Of a stretch of 64,000 nucleotides of DNA, positions 48,547-58,661 are shown piece by piece. Numbering within the stretch: the stretch's first letter is position 1; each line of letters opens with the position of its first letter. Source of the DNA: Sergeia podlipaevii (taxonomy: Eukaryota; Euglenozoa; Kinetoplastea; Trypanosomatida; Trypanosomatidae); the NCBI GenBank assembly GCA_030849805.1, contig JASANZ010002208.1:1-64000 (forward strand). The letters run 5' to 3'. The position numbers and the translations under genes are program-made. The notes under the pieces were generated by a model. The model did not search any database and had not been told where the DNA came from. It saw only the letters and a program-made list of their open reading frames with translations.

Positions 48547-49131
48547 CTAAATCTTGTCAAGACCCTTTGACTTGATATCAAATATCTGCATGCACATCAC
48601 ACCATCCTTTAGACTAGCAGCAGGCCTATCTGAACGTAATGGCCGCCGCTTCATGTCCTCCTCATTTATAATTTCAATAGTCAGGATGCCAGTCGCCTCA
48701 TCGAGAGAGGCCTTGTGCACTCTCTGTACTGGTTTCCCATGTACCACCGTCACTCCCTTACTCTTTGGGTCCACTGGCTGTAGTGGATAGGTAGGGAGTG
48801 CGCTATGACGTCCGACGAGCCCTGTAGCGCCGCTCTCTCCATTCTCCTCCAGCAAAATCTCCTCTCCTTTGTCAAGGGACACGATGTAGCGATGCCATGG
48901 GCAGCTCACGCACAGCACGTCCTCAATCTCCATCAGCTCTCCCTCACCCAATGGGCCGGATGCATGATAGCAAGGACTGTCGATGCAGTAGAGCCGCTTA
49001 GGCTCGGTTGGCTTTGTAGATAAAATGACTGTCACAAAGCGATAAGGGTCCTCGAGTAGAAAATGTGCTCGATTGCGCTGCTTTCTCAAGCGCTCGTAGG
49101 ACCAGCCATCGTATTGATGTTGTTGCGACAT
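48547..49131 (-). CDS. Rieske [2Fe-2S] domain protein
   Basis: The 194-residue protein is a small soluble Rieske protein. The cluster ligands are C54-Y-H56 and C77-P-W-H80, the canonical C-x-H...C-x-x-H arrangement with a 20-residue spacer. An upstream Cys (49) is also present. There is no mitochondrial presequence or membrane anchor, so this is not the complex III subunit. It resembles the RFESD-type or ferredoxin-like Rieske proteins, which pass electrons to unknown partners. The C-terminal 90 residues have an extended beta-rich pattern and end in GLDKI. The ATG at 49131 is the first in frame. Cytosolic location is inferred from the absence of targeting sequence. Confidence 0.88.
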   Translation of the reverse strand: MSQQHQYDGWSYERLRKQRNRAHFLLEDPYRFVTVILSTKPTEPKRLYCIDSPCYHASGPLGEGELMEIEDVLCVSCPWHRYIVSLDKGEEILLEENGESGATGLVGRHSALPTYPLQPVDPKSKGVTVVHGKPVQRVHKASLDEATGILTIEIINEEDMKRRPLRSDRPAASLKDGVMCMQIFDIKSKGLDKI

Positions 49132-50543
49132 AGTGAGATGGTAACGCCGTGTAAGTCCGAGAGTATTTGCTATTTGTATCTTTGTATATTTGTGTGTGTG
49201 TGTGTGTGTGTGGAAGAGAAAAACGAATAAATGTACTTGTCTGTTGTAGACTACATGAACAATAATAATGATAAGAAAAAAATAAAGAAAAAAAGGAGTA
49301 ATAAATTATTATGCATAATGTCAAACATTAGAGGTAACCTAACAATAGGGTGGTGTTAAAATAGCGACCTACACCTCTGCGAGAATGAAAAAAAAAAGAT
49401 TAAAAAAAGAGGATTTCTCTTGCTCCGTTTTTAAAGCTAGTTTGTCGGAAAATACAAAGGTACATACGGCTCTTTTTCCTTCCCTCCCCCCCCCTCCACC
49501 TCTTGTTCCCCTCTCTAATTCCTTTCTTACTGTTTGTCACCTCCCCTCTAGCACTCCCTCCTCACACAAGCAAGACTTCCTTGCAATCTTTTATAGATGA
49601 CAAACTGGATGTACTTCTTCTGCTTGATATGAAAGTACTAGGGACTCTTTCATATGACACGCCCACACACAAACACATCTATAACGTGCAGTGTGGCACA
49701 CAAACTAGAGAAAAAAAAAAGAAAGGAGGAGGAGGAGAATGAAAAAAAAAGGCTTTATTTTATAGATATATTTTTTAAAATTCTTTCCTTATTGTGGAGA
49801 TGATGTACAGTACTATACGCAATAATTGAACGAAAAGAGAAACGAAAAATAAAGGGGAATGAAAAGTAATGTGAGCGTTACAGGTGTGGGTGATAAATCG
49901 TGTACAAGAGAGAAGAGCCAACTCTATCTTATTTCCCTCCTCTTACTTCCTCCTTTTTTTATTATTATTTCATTTCATTTCTTTCTCTTTTCGGTAAAAA
50001 AAAAAAAAATAGAATTATATAGGAGAAAGAAAAAAAAAAAGAAAGAAAAATTAAAACTATTGGGAGCACCTAAAATCACGGATGTGCAAGGGAAAAAAAT
50101 ATGTATAAATATATAAATATAACTCCCCTCCCGTAAAAAAAAGGTAATGCAAGTAGGGACAGCACACCCTGAACACACATGCCCATATAGTTCTTGGTCA
50201 TCATCAGTGGACCTTACCTATCAGCGTGACCGCACTCCCTTAATTATTATTGTTGTTATCGTTTGCTTATTTATTGTTCTTTGTGATTTTACAGTAGAGA
50301 TATGCATGATCCGCTAAGCCAGCGCTGAGGATCAAATGGTGGCAATAAGAAGTGTTTGAAACTATTTTTTATTTAGATTAAAAGAGAAGAAGAAAAATGG
50401 CAAATGCTGGACAGTACAGTACAATTCTATTTAGCAAAATAAAAAAAAGGAGGGGGAAAAGGGGGGAGAGACAACATACTCATCAAAAAATTAATGGTTT
50501 CTGCCACCCGTTGTTGTGCTCATTAAGAAAAAAAAAAAAAATC
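49132..50543. other. Intergenic spacer of about 1.4 kb
   Basis: It contains a GT repeat near 49192-49211, A-rich runs at 49994-50040 and a C-box-like motif at 50204-50198 without a matching D box. A tract with AG near 49252-49251 could serve the Rieske gene. No protein gene is seen. Confidence 0.5.
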
Positions 50544-52796
50544 TCACAGGCCGCGCGGGTCCACTAGAATAGACGACAACATCGACGGTGCCTTGCGCAG
50601 CCGACGTGCATGCAAAATGCTCTCAAGAGTATTGCTTGAATGCCTGAAGAGCGCAATCAGTTCTGGCAAACGGAAAGAGTTGGCGGTAAGATCTACAGGA
50701 AAACTGGCGCACTCCGTGTATGTGCTATGGCTCCGCCCTTCGGTATCTTTAGAACATGCAAAGGCGTCTGTCACGTCGTATCCCATCATAAACACATCTG
50801 CGGAAAGATACCTCCATAGGTTGAGAAACAGCCTGCCGAGCGTAATACCGTAAGTGTGCAAGGTCATCCTCTCCAAGCTGTTCACTACCTTGTGCACCTC
50901 CCAACCGCTGCTGCTACTCTCCATCGCCATCAACGCCGGTGGCACTGCTGGAGCTATGACCTCCGCGGAGACCGTAAAGGCAGACGCCAGCGAGAAGAGG
51001 GAGCCGTCACCAGCGCTGGTTTCAAGCGGCGAGCGAGGTGATGCTTCATTCATAAGGCAGCCTTCCACATTGGAAAGCGCTGAGGAAGTCGGCGAGCCCT
51101 GACCGCCTCCGCCGCCATGTGCAAAGACTGGGAAGGGAAACACATTGTTTGCCTGGCTCACAGTTGGGCTGCTAGCGGCGGTCGTGGATGAAGACGTGAG
51201 CATGTGCGTTCCGTCATCGTCTTCTTCATCGTCATCGCGATGAGCGTCGTCTTCTTCTGTGTTGCAGCCAGTCTTCTTGCTACACTCCGCCCGATGTGGA
51301 CAAGCGAACGATAAATCAATATGTTCTGGTGTAAGAGGAGAAATGCCGCCGCTGCTGGTGCTGCCGCTGTGCTCCTCGCCAAGTCCAACTAAAAAGCCAC
51401 CGGTGGCACCACCACCTACACCACTCGGGCACTCCTTCATGCTGTGGCGATGCGCTTGCTCATTAGGGGCTGTAGACCTCATGCCGGTTAATTCATTTCT
51501 CGGCACGTCCAGAACATCCGCTGGTGGCGGCGATGGAGAGACCAATCTCTGTTGCAGAAAGCGCCACACAAGAGAGTACAGGGCGGTGGAAGAAACGCCC
51601 CCAGAAAAGACGGAGTTCAGTCCCCATTGCTTGAGTGCGCACTTGGTAACCACAATTAGCACACGTGCAAGAGGCTGTTGGCCCAGCCAGGCACGCTGCA
51701 TAGTCACCACCTTCTCTGCCCTATCCATCAGAGAAAAATTGACATCGCAGGCAATCCCGGTGGCGGTGTGCGTGAGGTTCAGCACCGGCACGCGGCACTC
51801 GTCGTACACCCGCATTGCTAAATCTGGCCATGAGTGTTTAATATAGTCAGCGAGTGTGTGCAGTCTGTGAAGCAGAACCTCTCGCGTACTCCACTGGTCC
51901 TCCGCGTCCTCGACCCCTGCAATTTCTGTCTCCTGAGCATTAGCAGCCTCCTCTCCGTCAGACGTTTGCAGCACACTCTGAACTCCGCGAGGAAGTTTGT
52001 GGTGATCAGGAAATGCAACAGTGAGGTCAATATCACTGGAAGCAATGGAAAGACCAAGTGCATAGCTGCCATACACAATCACCCTCGGTGCTGCTGCTGT
52101 GGCTTCACCTTCTCCTCGCCCATGTCCCTCTAAAGCAACTGGGGGCCAGAGAGCACGCACGCATTCTCTCACTCGTTCCACAATCGCCTCGCGTTGCTCA
52201 CACTCAGCGTTGGTTAGCGCGGCGTGCTGCATCAAGTGCACGAGCTCCATGCTGAGGGCCGCCTCCGTAGGCGTGTGGTAGAGGCAACTACTATTGCTGT
52301 TGCTGCTTGTGTCCGGAGCCCACGCGGGCAGTGGCCGCTGTGCTGGGCGATAGCGATGCTGATGTCGCAAAGTATAGTATTCATCTTGGCTTGCAGTGCC
52401 CCATGACGCACGGCTTCCTCCCCCCTGCTCTCTGGCAAATGCCTGCTGGTGCTGAATGTGACGCTGGCGGTACAGGTGCTGTGGACTGCGGCTCTGCTTG
52501 CTTGATTCATGGACCTCTGCTTCCGGGTGTGGTGGCGGAGGTGGCAAAGCATGACAGGCCGAAGCAACGTGCTTCTTTGCAAAAGCGGACGGAATATATA
52601 GTGGACTGGTAGGACTCAGAGTGGAGGAAATTGTCGGAGATGCCTCCAGTTTGCTCTCTTCAGTCTGTGCTGCAGTTCGATGGTTCTTTGTGTCCTCATT
52701 GCAGCCATTCTTCTTGCCGCGTCGGCCCTTGCGGGCGTGATGATTGCGTCTCCATAGCGTTTCCACACCGTGAATGCCCACAGGCGATCCTCCCAT
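50544..52796 (-). CDS. Non-canonical poly(A) polymerase or terminal uridylyltransferase
   Basis: The 750-residue protein is a polymerase-beta-type nucleotidyltransferase. GS at about 243-244 and SDIDLTV (about 254-260) provide the two metal-binding aspartates. The third carboxylate is in CDVNFS at about 350. KQWGLNSVFSGGVSSTALY (about 388-407) forms the nucleotide-recognition helix. The PAP-associated part, GRLFLNLWRYLS...GYDVTDAF, lies near 650-675. It belongs to the Trf4/Cid1/TUTase group that adds A or U to RNA 3' ends. Base specificity cannot be read from the sequence with confidence. About 200 residues of acidic and Ser-rich sequence, including a Glu/Asp run and a possible Cys/His cluster (CPHRAECSKKTGC), separate the helix from the PAP-associated part. 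The N-terminal 180 residues are His/Gln/Pro-rich. No mitochondrial presequence is evident, favouring the nucleus or cytosol. Confidence 0.85.
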   Translation of the reverse strand: MGGSPVGIHGVETLWRRNHHARKGRRGKKNGCNEDTKNHRTAAQTEESKLEASPTISSTLSPTSPLYIPSAFAKKHVASACHALPPPPPHPEAEVHESSKQSRSPQHLYRQRHIQHQQAFAREQGGGSRASWGTASQDEYYTLRHQHRYRPAQRPLPAWAPDTSSNSNSSCLYHTPTEAALSMELVHLMQHAALTNAECEQREAIVERVRECVRALWPPVALEGHGRGEGEATAAAPRVIVYGSYALGLSIASSDIDLTVAFPDHHKLPRGVQSVLQTSDGEEAANAQETEIAGVEDAEDQWSTREVLLHRLHTLADYIKHSWPDLAMRVYDECRVPVLNLTHTATGIACDVNFSLMDRAEKVVTMQRAWLGQQPLARVLIVVTKCALKQWGLNSVFSGGVSSTALYSLVWRFLQQRLVSPSPPPADVLDVPRNELTGMRSTAPNEQAHRHSMKECPSGVGGGATGGFLVGLGEEHSGSTSSGGISPLTPEHIDLSFACPHRAECSKKTGCNTEEDDAHRDDDEEDDDGTHMLTSSSTTAASSPTVSQANNVFPFPVFAHGGGGGQGSPTSSALSNVEGCLMNEASPRSPLETSAGDGSLFSLASAFTVSAEVIAPAVPPALMAMESSSSGWEVHKVVNSLERMTLHTYGITLGRLFLNLWRYLSADVFMMGYDVTDAFACSKDTEGRSHSTYTECASFPVDLTANSFRLPELIALFRHSSNTLESILHARRLRKAPSMLSSILVDPRGL

Positions 52797-54093
52797 TTTG
52801 CTATGTGTAATATTTATTGTTGTTTTGAATATATGTATATTTATATTCCTTTTTGGGCTTTCCTTTTAATGATTATGCGTAGCTTCCTATTCAAACTCTT
52901 TTAAAAGAAAATTAGTGTTTTCCTTTCCTTTTCTCCTTCCGTTTCGAGTGACTTAAATCTTAAATGTAGAACAAAGAAAAAAAAGAGAGTTTCCTCCTCT
53001 CTCTCTCTCTCTTTCTCTCTCCTGTGGCAATAGCTGCAAGCTCAATAGCGCGAAAGTATCCAAGCGCGCACGCACACTGACGCACAGAAGACACTTTGAT
53101 CTACACAAAGATAACAAAGGCAAAAAAAAAAGAAGAAAAGAAAAAAATAGTTTGGTCAGTACACCAAGGAATTGTCTTTTTTCCTTTTATTCATAATGGT
53201 TGCTACGCTTTCCGTTCCTGTGTGCGTAAACGCTAAACCTTTCAAATTTCTAAAGAAAAAAAGGACGGCAATATACAGAAAAAAAAAGAGCTATTCGACT
53301 GCTCGTAGTGGTGCTACTCTAATGCTGCTGCTACTAGTGATTTTATTTAAAAGAAAGAGGCCCTAAAAATAGGTGAAGCTAAACTTTGAAAAAAAAAAAA
53401 AAAAAGTAGAGTGGATATTAGCTTAGCTAAAAAAAAAAAAAAAGCTGTGTGCAATGCCTTAAAAATAATAAAATAATAATGATAGAAAGAAAGAGAAAAA
53501 GGTATTGTGATCAAACATACAGCAAATATGCCTGAAAAACAATAAAAGGCTGTATTATTCCACCATAATGAACAGACCATCCGTAATGCATCACGTGTTT
53601 GCTAGCCCCCACCCCTCCACATCCACATGGAGAAAAAGAAAAGTGGGCTCTTCAGTCAATCGTCATCTCATTGTTATTGCATTTAGTAATGTAACACGAT
53701 ACGCTACCCTCATCCCTCTCAATCCTTCACACTTGCATGTATGTATGTGTGGGTGGGTGCCATAGCAGCTTCGATTCAACGAAGCAAGGTAGCTCGCTCC
53801 ACCTCACATGTACGTACGGTGCATGCACTCACACACGCATACACCACTTATGTAAATTTCCTTCTTCAGTTGCAACGAGAAAGCACAAGCAAGCCTAAAT
53901 GTCACCCAGATATGGCTCTCCTTTTCTTTTCCCGCCACTGCCGCTGTGGAGGTTGCGTTTCGCAATACCCTTCCTCTCTACACAATCACATAGAAGGAGA
54001 AAAAAGGAAGACAAAAAGGAAAAGAAAGTGCGAGGGTCACTTCGTGAAGAAAAAAAAATGGGGCAAAACAACTATGATGACGCAGCAATCACG
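52797..54093. other. Intergenic spacer of about 1.3 kb
   Basis: It contains polypyrimidine runs near 53000-53030, A-runs near 53390-53405 and 53430-53443, and little else. Open frames on either strand are low-complexity. Confidence 0.55.
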
Positions 54094-54738
54094 TTACTCC
54101 TTCTTTTCCTCGCCCTCTTTCTTCTCTTCGCCTTCCTTCTTGGGCACCCCACGGGTCAGAATCTCCACATCCCAGTTGCCATTACTGAACACATCAATAT
54201 CTGTTGCAATTTTCATCGCCTTACGCGCGATCTTCTCCGCATCGTAGCCCTCCACGTCAATTAGCGCGCGAGCAGCGGCCTTGGCGTACGTGCCACCAGA
54301 CCCAATCGCAATGATGCCGTCCTCCTCAGGGGTGATGACGTTACCCTGGCCGTCAATCTCAAGCGTCTCCTCGCTGGTGCACACAACCAGAGAGGCCTCC
54401 AAGCGACGGAGAGCGCGGTCTGTACGCCAATCCTTCGCGAGCTCCACGGCAGCGCGTGTAAGCTGTTCAGGAAAGTCGTTGAGCTTGTTCTCGAGCTTCT
54501 CCATCAGGGCGAACGCATCTGCCGTGCTGCCGGCAAAACCTATAACCACGTTATCGTTCAGTTTGCGCAGCTTCACCGCACTACTCTTTGCAACAATGCG
54601 CTCGCCGAGAGTGACCTGTCGGTCGCCGATGAGCACCACCTTATCTCCCTTGCGAACAGAAAGAATAGTGGTGTGACGGGACTGAACAGCGGCGCCAGTG
54701 ATGAAGCACGTGGTGCGGGACGAGAGACGACGCAGCAT
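54094..54738 (-). CDS. hslV: HslV, mitochondrial threonine protease
   Basis: The 214-residue protein is the proteolytic subunit of the bacterial-type HslVU protease, found in mitochondria of trypanosomatids, where it limits kinetoplast DNA replication. A basic presequence (MLRRLSSR...) is removed before TTILSVRKG, exposing the catalytic Thr at about residue 23. [35 protein letters not shown] and [16 protein letters not shown] are hallmark segments, all intact. The start at 54738 is the ATG preceding the presequence; the 36 residues that could precede it are a translated AT repeat. The C-terminus is extended by about 14 residues of a Lys/Glu repeat (KEGEEK twice), which the bacterial enzyme lacks. 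It should act with an HslU ATPase encoded elsewhere. Confidence 0.95.
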   Translation of the reverse strand: MLRRLSSRTTCFITGAAVQSRHTTILSVRKGDKVVLIGDRQVTLGERIVAKSSAVKLRKLNDNVVIGFAGSTADAFALMEKLENKLNDFPEQLTRAAVELAKDWRTDRALRRLEASLVVCTSEETLEIDGQGNVITPEEDGIIAIGSGGTYAKAAARALIDVEGYDAEKIARKAMKIATDIDVFSNGNWDVEILTRGVPKKEGEEKKEGEEKKE

Positions 54739-54781
54739 ATGATAATGAAACGTAGACAGAAAAAAAACAGTAATAATGTAG

Positions 54782-54809
<28 letters not shown>
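54782..54809. repeat. AT dinucleotide microsatellite in the HslV 5' UTR
   Basis: Fourteen AT units lie between the probable splice acceptor and the HslV start codon, so they should be part of the mature 5' UTR. Confidence 0.8.
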
Positions 54810-54812
<3 letters not shown>

Positions 54813-54838
54813 GAGTATATCCTCTTGCGTTCCTTTTC

Positions 54839-54872
54839 CTTTTCAAGAGGGAGTGAAAAAAAAAAAGAGGAG
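54839..54872 (-). promoter_or_regulatory. Probable trans-splice acceptor, HslV gene
   Basis: TCCTC, a long T-run and CACTCCCTCTTG precede GAAAAG, with AG at 54840-54839. The 5' UTR would be about 100 nt. A nearer T-run at 54759-54766 has no AG before the start codon, so it cannot serve. Confidence 0.5.
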
Positions 54873-55727
54873 TGTGCGTGTGTGGGTTTCAACTAACTTT
54901 GTGTGGCGCACACAGAGAGAGAGAGCAAGTTACGTTTTGATCAAATGTTAAGACACCAATCATTTTTATTGTTGTTGTTTTTTATGTGGAAGAAAGAAGG
55001 AAATAGGGGGAAAAAGAGAGGTGGTAGCAAGGTTGTGGGACACATTGTGCAGTGCAGTGTACTCGTAAAAGGCTCCCAGCATGACTATATATTTTTTTCG
55101 CCCTCTCTTTCTCTCCTGCTACCCAGATCCAATCAAAGATTTCATCGGGAACACTGGAAAAATAATAAAATGTGATTTAATAGATATATATTTGCGTATT
55201 TTTACGTGACACATTCAAGAAAGAATTAGAAGATAGTAAAGAGAAATAGGAGAGAATGTCAGTTGATCTGCATGTATCGAACTTTCCTATGCCTTGACAC
55301 TTCATCAATGCTAGCAGCAACATACGCGTGCTCTCCTCTCCTCTTGTTTCCCCCCTCTGTTCTCATCTCCCCCCTTCCGCTCCTCTTTTGACTATCGATG
55401 CAGAGATAAACACGCCATCAACGCAAACTTACACCAATCTCCCCCTTCTGACAACCCACTAGCTCACTGCATGTGTGTGTGTGTGTGTACAGGTGCAGCC
55501 GTCTCACATACAAATATGCAAACAGACTTGTACATCACGACGATGAGTGCGCGCATGTCATTCATGTATAGAAACCACACCCACTAGGCTCATCAGCAAT
55601 TCTTTTTTTAAAGGCACACATTGGCAAACAAAGCTCCGTCGTGATAGCCCCTTGCTTTCTTTCTTCTCTTTTTCCCCCTTTTTTGTCTTCTTCAGAAAAA
55701 AAATGAGCTATAAGGAAAAGAAAGGAA

Positions 55728-56783
55728 CTACGAATCGCGGCGTAGCGTATAAAGCTTAAAGAGGGGATGTTGATCCAAAAAGATATACAGCTGCTCCCAG
55801 AATCGCGACACCTCCATCAAGTGCTGCTGTGTCTTCACAACACGACGGGTGAGCACAAGCGGCTGCACACGCCACTGCTGCGTCGCTGGGGGCACCTTGT
55901 CCTCCTCAAAGTACGGCAGAAAACCACGAATGCGAGTGAAGAGGTTGCTGGGCTCGCAAGAAGAGGCAGGCTCCTCGGGGTACCAGCCATTGAACTGCCA
56001 CTTCTTGCCCTCTACCAGACACGCGCAGACGTGTGACCAGTCTGACACCTGCGCCGGGTCGTCCACGACGCGGAACTGGTTGAACGTAACGCGGTACTTG
56101 TCTACATCGAGAAAACTGCCTGGCGAGACTATGACGGACTCTGGCTTCGTGTCCCTAATGTTGGATGCACCAGTCTCCTCATCTACAAATAGCGACGTTG
56201 CGTCCACATAATCACCTTGCTCAAGAAAGCTACGAATGTTCAGTAGCTGCAGCGGCGCTGTGACCGAAGAGGGAACAATAATAATGGGCATAAAATTGGG
56301 CTGGCGATGAAAATTGTAGTAGTGGTCCATGTCGACAAAGCCACTGTTAAGCCGCGTCGCCGTACCAAGCGCGCGTGACGCGTGTGATCGCTTGCTGCTG
56401 CTTCCCCCGCCTGCACTGCCGCCTGTCGTCTTGCTGATCTGATAGAAGTCTGGACCGTCCCGCTGTGCCTCGAAGTCCTCCACGCTCAAAGAGCTGCCCC
56501 CGCGAGTTGACTCTGCCACAGCGCGCGAGCTGAACTTTAGCAGCGTAGGCTTCGTGCGGCAGCCCTCATCGAGACTGACCTGCTCTCTGAAGAGTGCCTC
56601 TGCCCTCTGCTCGTAATCGCCATCCTCGGCACGAAGAGCCTCGATAAGTTCAGCAGGGAGTTCTGCGCTGCTAGGAAGGTAGTCGGTGTTCACGTACGAC
56701 CGTGGCAGAGGCTCTATGGAGTCCATGCCAGCGACGGCATCAACCATATTGCACCACTGCTCGCGCATTGCAGAAGAAGCCAT
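55728..56783 (-). CDS. CDC73: CDC73 (parafibromin) homologue, PAF1 complex
   Basis: The 351-residue protein carries the C-terminal Ras-like domain of CDC73, a subunit of the PAF1 complex that travels with RNA polymerase II. The domain runs from about residue 165: PIIIVPSSVTAPLQLLNIRS, then VTFNQFRVVDDPAQVSDW and GKKWQFNGWYPEE. LFTRIRGFLPYFEED and VSRFWEQLYIFLDQHPLFKL follow. These parallel human PIIIIPAATTSLITMLN, YRVVDQP, WQFKGWP and the terminal FWETLDRY block. The N-terminal part is shorter than in animals (531 residues in human) and includes a Gly/Ser linker at about 118-138. The ATG at 56783 is chosen because an excellent splice acceptor lies just upstream; an earlier in-frame Met would be removed by splicing. 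Confidence 0.9.
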   Translation of the reverse strand: MASSAMREQWCNMVDAVAGMDSIEPLPRSYVNTDYLPSSAELPAELIEALRAEDGDYEQRAEALFREQVSLDEGCRTKPTLLKFSSRAVAESTRGGSSLSVEDFEAQRDGPDFYQISKTTGGSAGGGSSSKRSHASRALGTATRLNSGFVDMDHYYNFHRQPNFMPIIIVPSSVTAPLQLLNIRSFLEQGDYVDATSLFVDEETGASNIRDTKPESVIVSPGSFLDVDKYRVTFNQFRVVDDPAQVSDWSHVCACLVEGKKWQFNGWYPEEPASSCEPSNLFTRIRGFLPYFEEDKVPPATQQWRVQPLVLTRRVVKTQQHLMEVSRFWEQLYIFLDQHPLFKLYTLRRDS

Positions 56784-57526
56784 GGAATTGCAACTAAGAA
56801 AGAAAAGAAAGAGTAGTAACAAAGAAAAATGATGGAGTAACTACCAAAGTATGATGCAGCTACAACTCATATATAGACCTGAAGAGCCCTTTCCTCGTCG
56901 TGTTGTTGTTGCTCTTGTTTATGCTCGCTCTTCACGTTTCTTTTCTCTCTATCCTGTACTATCCAAACGACAAAAAAAAAGATTCACCTATCGAAAAGAA
57001 AAAGGATAGAAAGAGAAATATTTAAAAATGAATAAATAGACATGAGCGTATCTGTCTAGAAAGCAACAACAACACTAACACAGCAATTTCGAGACAAAAA
57101 GAGGTAAAAGCAAAAAATATGCAAGAGCAAAAGTCGCAATTTCTAGAGTGCACATGAAGTTTGTAAAAAAAAAAAAAATGATCTTCCTGACCCAATTCTT
57201 CTTCTTCTTCTTCACTCGCCCTCAGTCGAAAAGAGCGCATCATCTCAGTGGCTCACCAAGCTAAATGAATCTTGCCCTTCTTTTCTCGTTCTCTCCCTCC
57301 CTATATAAGAGCATTTTGCTTAAATATAAAACTGTGGTAGATGTTCGCAGGCATCAGAAAGAAAAAGAAATGAACACGTAAAAGAATAAAAGTAGAGAAC
57401 TTGTGGGCACAACATTCCTGGCTGTGGTCAGCATTGCTCTCCAATACTTTCCTTATTTTCCCTATCGTTTTCTCTCCCCCTCCTCTCGGGTATTTGCCTC
57501 TATCATGTAGCACGTGTACGCGTGCC
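56784..57526. other. Intergenic spacer of about 0.74 kb
   Basis: AT-rich spacer with a TTC repeat near 57197-57212 and an A-run near 57164-57177. No gene is seen. Confidence 0.55.
56794..56813 (-). promoter_or_regulatory. Trans-splice acceptor, CDC73 gene
   Basis: A minus-strand tract CTCTTTCTTTTCTTTCTTAG ends in AG at 56795-56794, ten bases before the ATG. It decides the start, since the next upstream in-frame Met lies beyond it. Confidence 0.7.
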
Positions 57527-57907
57527 CTAGGGAAGTCTCTTGTTGCTACTACTTAACTCCCTAGTGTTGCGATGCCAGTAAAGTGCCATACCAGCTGCAA
57601 AAGTAATTAAAATCAGAATCATGCAGGCGGAGAACTTCAAGACTGCGGTTCTCCTCGCTCTTGTCTCGTCTCGCAGCGCTCGGCGTGCTTCACGTGCTCT
57701 GCGATTGGCTATCACATCCAATACTTTTTGATATTGAGGCTTGCTCTGATGCGCATAACTACGTTCTGGCTTAGCCTTCAATGACGCCGACCTCATTGTT
57801 TGGTGAGTCGTCTTATTGATAGAGTCCTCCCCTTGCAAGGAAGGGGAGGAGGAGGTGATCGAATGCGAAGGAACCTTGAGGTTAGCAAGATCCTCCACGC
57901 TAGACAT
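57527..57907 (-). CDS. Small tail-anchored membrane protein
   Basis: I do not recognise this 126-residue protein. The first 65 residues are polar and Ser/Lys/Gln-rich. An Arg/Glu/Ala-rich helix follows (about 65-88, NRRAREARRALRDETRARR). A single hydrophobic span at about 92-110 (FSACMILILITFAAGMALYW) is followed by a short polar tail. This is the topology of a tail-anchored protein, with the basic helix facing the cytosol. Outer mitochondrial membrane, ER and glycosome are all possible destinations. The composition is protein-like and the orientation matches its neighbours, so I regard it as real despite its size. Confidence 0.65.
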   Translation of the reverse strand: MSSVEDLANLKVPSHSITSSSPSLQGEDSINKTTHQTMRSASLKAKPERSYAHQSKPQYQKVLDVIANRRAREARRALRDETRARRTAVLKFSACMILILITFAAGMALYWHRNTRELSSSNKRLP

Positions 57908-58442
57908 CGTTGATTGCTGTTGTTGCTGTATTCTTTTTCTCGATAGTTTTAAAATGGTAATGGTCTAATTTCTGAATGTATGAAATAAAAGAGAAAAAAT
58001 CTGATATAGAATGGAAAAAAAAAGATTTCGTGGTTACCTATATGTACTTCTTTCCTCGTACAAGAGAGAAAAAAATGCAAGGGGAAGAGAAAGAAAAAAA
58101 AAGTAGTCACCACGAGTGTTCAGCTGATGCCCACGCTGTACGTATATAGATATATGTACTCTGCCTGCGGCAAAATACGTATGAGGAGATGATGAGTGAA
58201 AAAAGAAGAACGCGCTATTGTACAGTAATAATCGCACTTGCCCTGGGGGAAGAAGGGAAAATCACACACAGATGACAGAAAAGGGGGAAAAAAAATAGGC
58301 AGTCTATAACCTTTTTTTGATGCCTTTTTTTTTTAAGTATTTCTACCTACCAACCTACCTACCTATATATTGTCGCTCTTACAAACTTGAAAAAAAAAAA
58401 GGAAAGAAAAACCAAAAGTAAAGATTATAGGGGAAGTGATCA
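57908..58442. other. Intergenic spacer
   Basis: AT-rich with CTAC repeats near 58347-58363. No gene is seen. Confidence 0.55.
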
Positions 58443-58661
58443 CTACTGATAAAGTCTATAGGTGCCTTGCACTCCCAGCTGTTTGCGGCTTGCTACTGCA
58501 AAACGGATAGAGGCGCTCGTCGCTGAGTATTGACCACCCGGCCCAAGCCGTGGAGCACCATATATTTGATTTGTTATTGTTTGCCATAATGCACAAAGAG
58601 TGTTTGTTGATAGTACATTTCCATTCAAGAGAAGCAGCCCGGTGGCAAAAAAAAAAGTCAT
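58443..58661 (-). CDS. Possible 72-aa protein
   Basis: A minus-strand frame from the ATG at 58661 encodes 72 residues with balanced composition. It has a short hydrophobic start (F-F-F-A-T-G-L-L-L-L) and a polar C-terminal half containing G-P-G-G-Q-Y and ending R-L-Y-Q. The hydrophobic start could be a signal or mitochondrial targeting segment. The long 1146-base gap between its neighbours is split into ordinary spacers if this gene is real. The first residues are encoded by a T-run, and no family is recognised, so a structured RNA or chance frame remains possible. Confidence 0.4.
   Translation of the reverse strand: MTFFFATGLLLLNGNVLSTNTLCALWQTITNQIYGAPRLGPGGQYSATSASIRFAVASRKQLGVQGTYRLYQ

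Larger units (their letters stand above)
54739..55727. other. Intergenic spacer of about 1 kb
   Basis: It contains the HslV 5' UTR with an AT repeat, and a GT repeat near 55470-55488. A TTGATGA...CTGA pair on the minus strand near 55245-55300 lacks a terminal stem and was not accepted as a snoRNA. Confidence 0.5.

Noticed and set aside
50130..50210. C-box-like ATGATGA on the minus strand at 50204-50198
   Set aside because: No CTGA lies within 100 nt downstream and I could find no rRNA complementarity.
54739..54846. 36-residue extension of HslV
   Set aside because: It consists of a translated AT repeat (alternating Ile/Tyr). The real presequence starts at 54738.
55245..55300. TTGATGA...CTGA pair on the minus strand
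   Set aside because: The C box lacks the purine at its first position, no terminal stem forms, and the guide does not match rRNA that I know.
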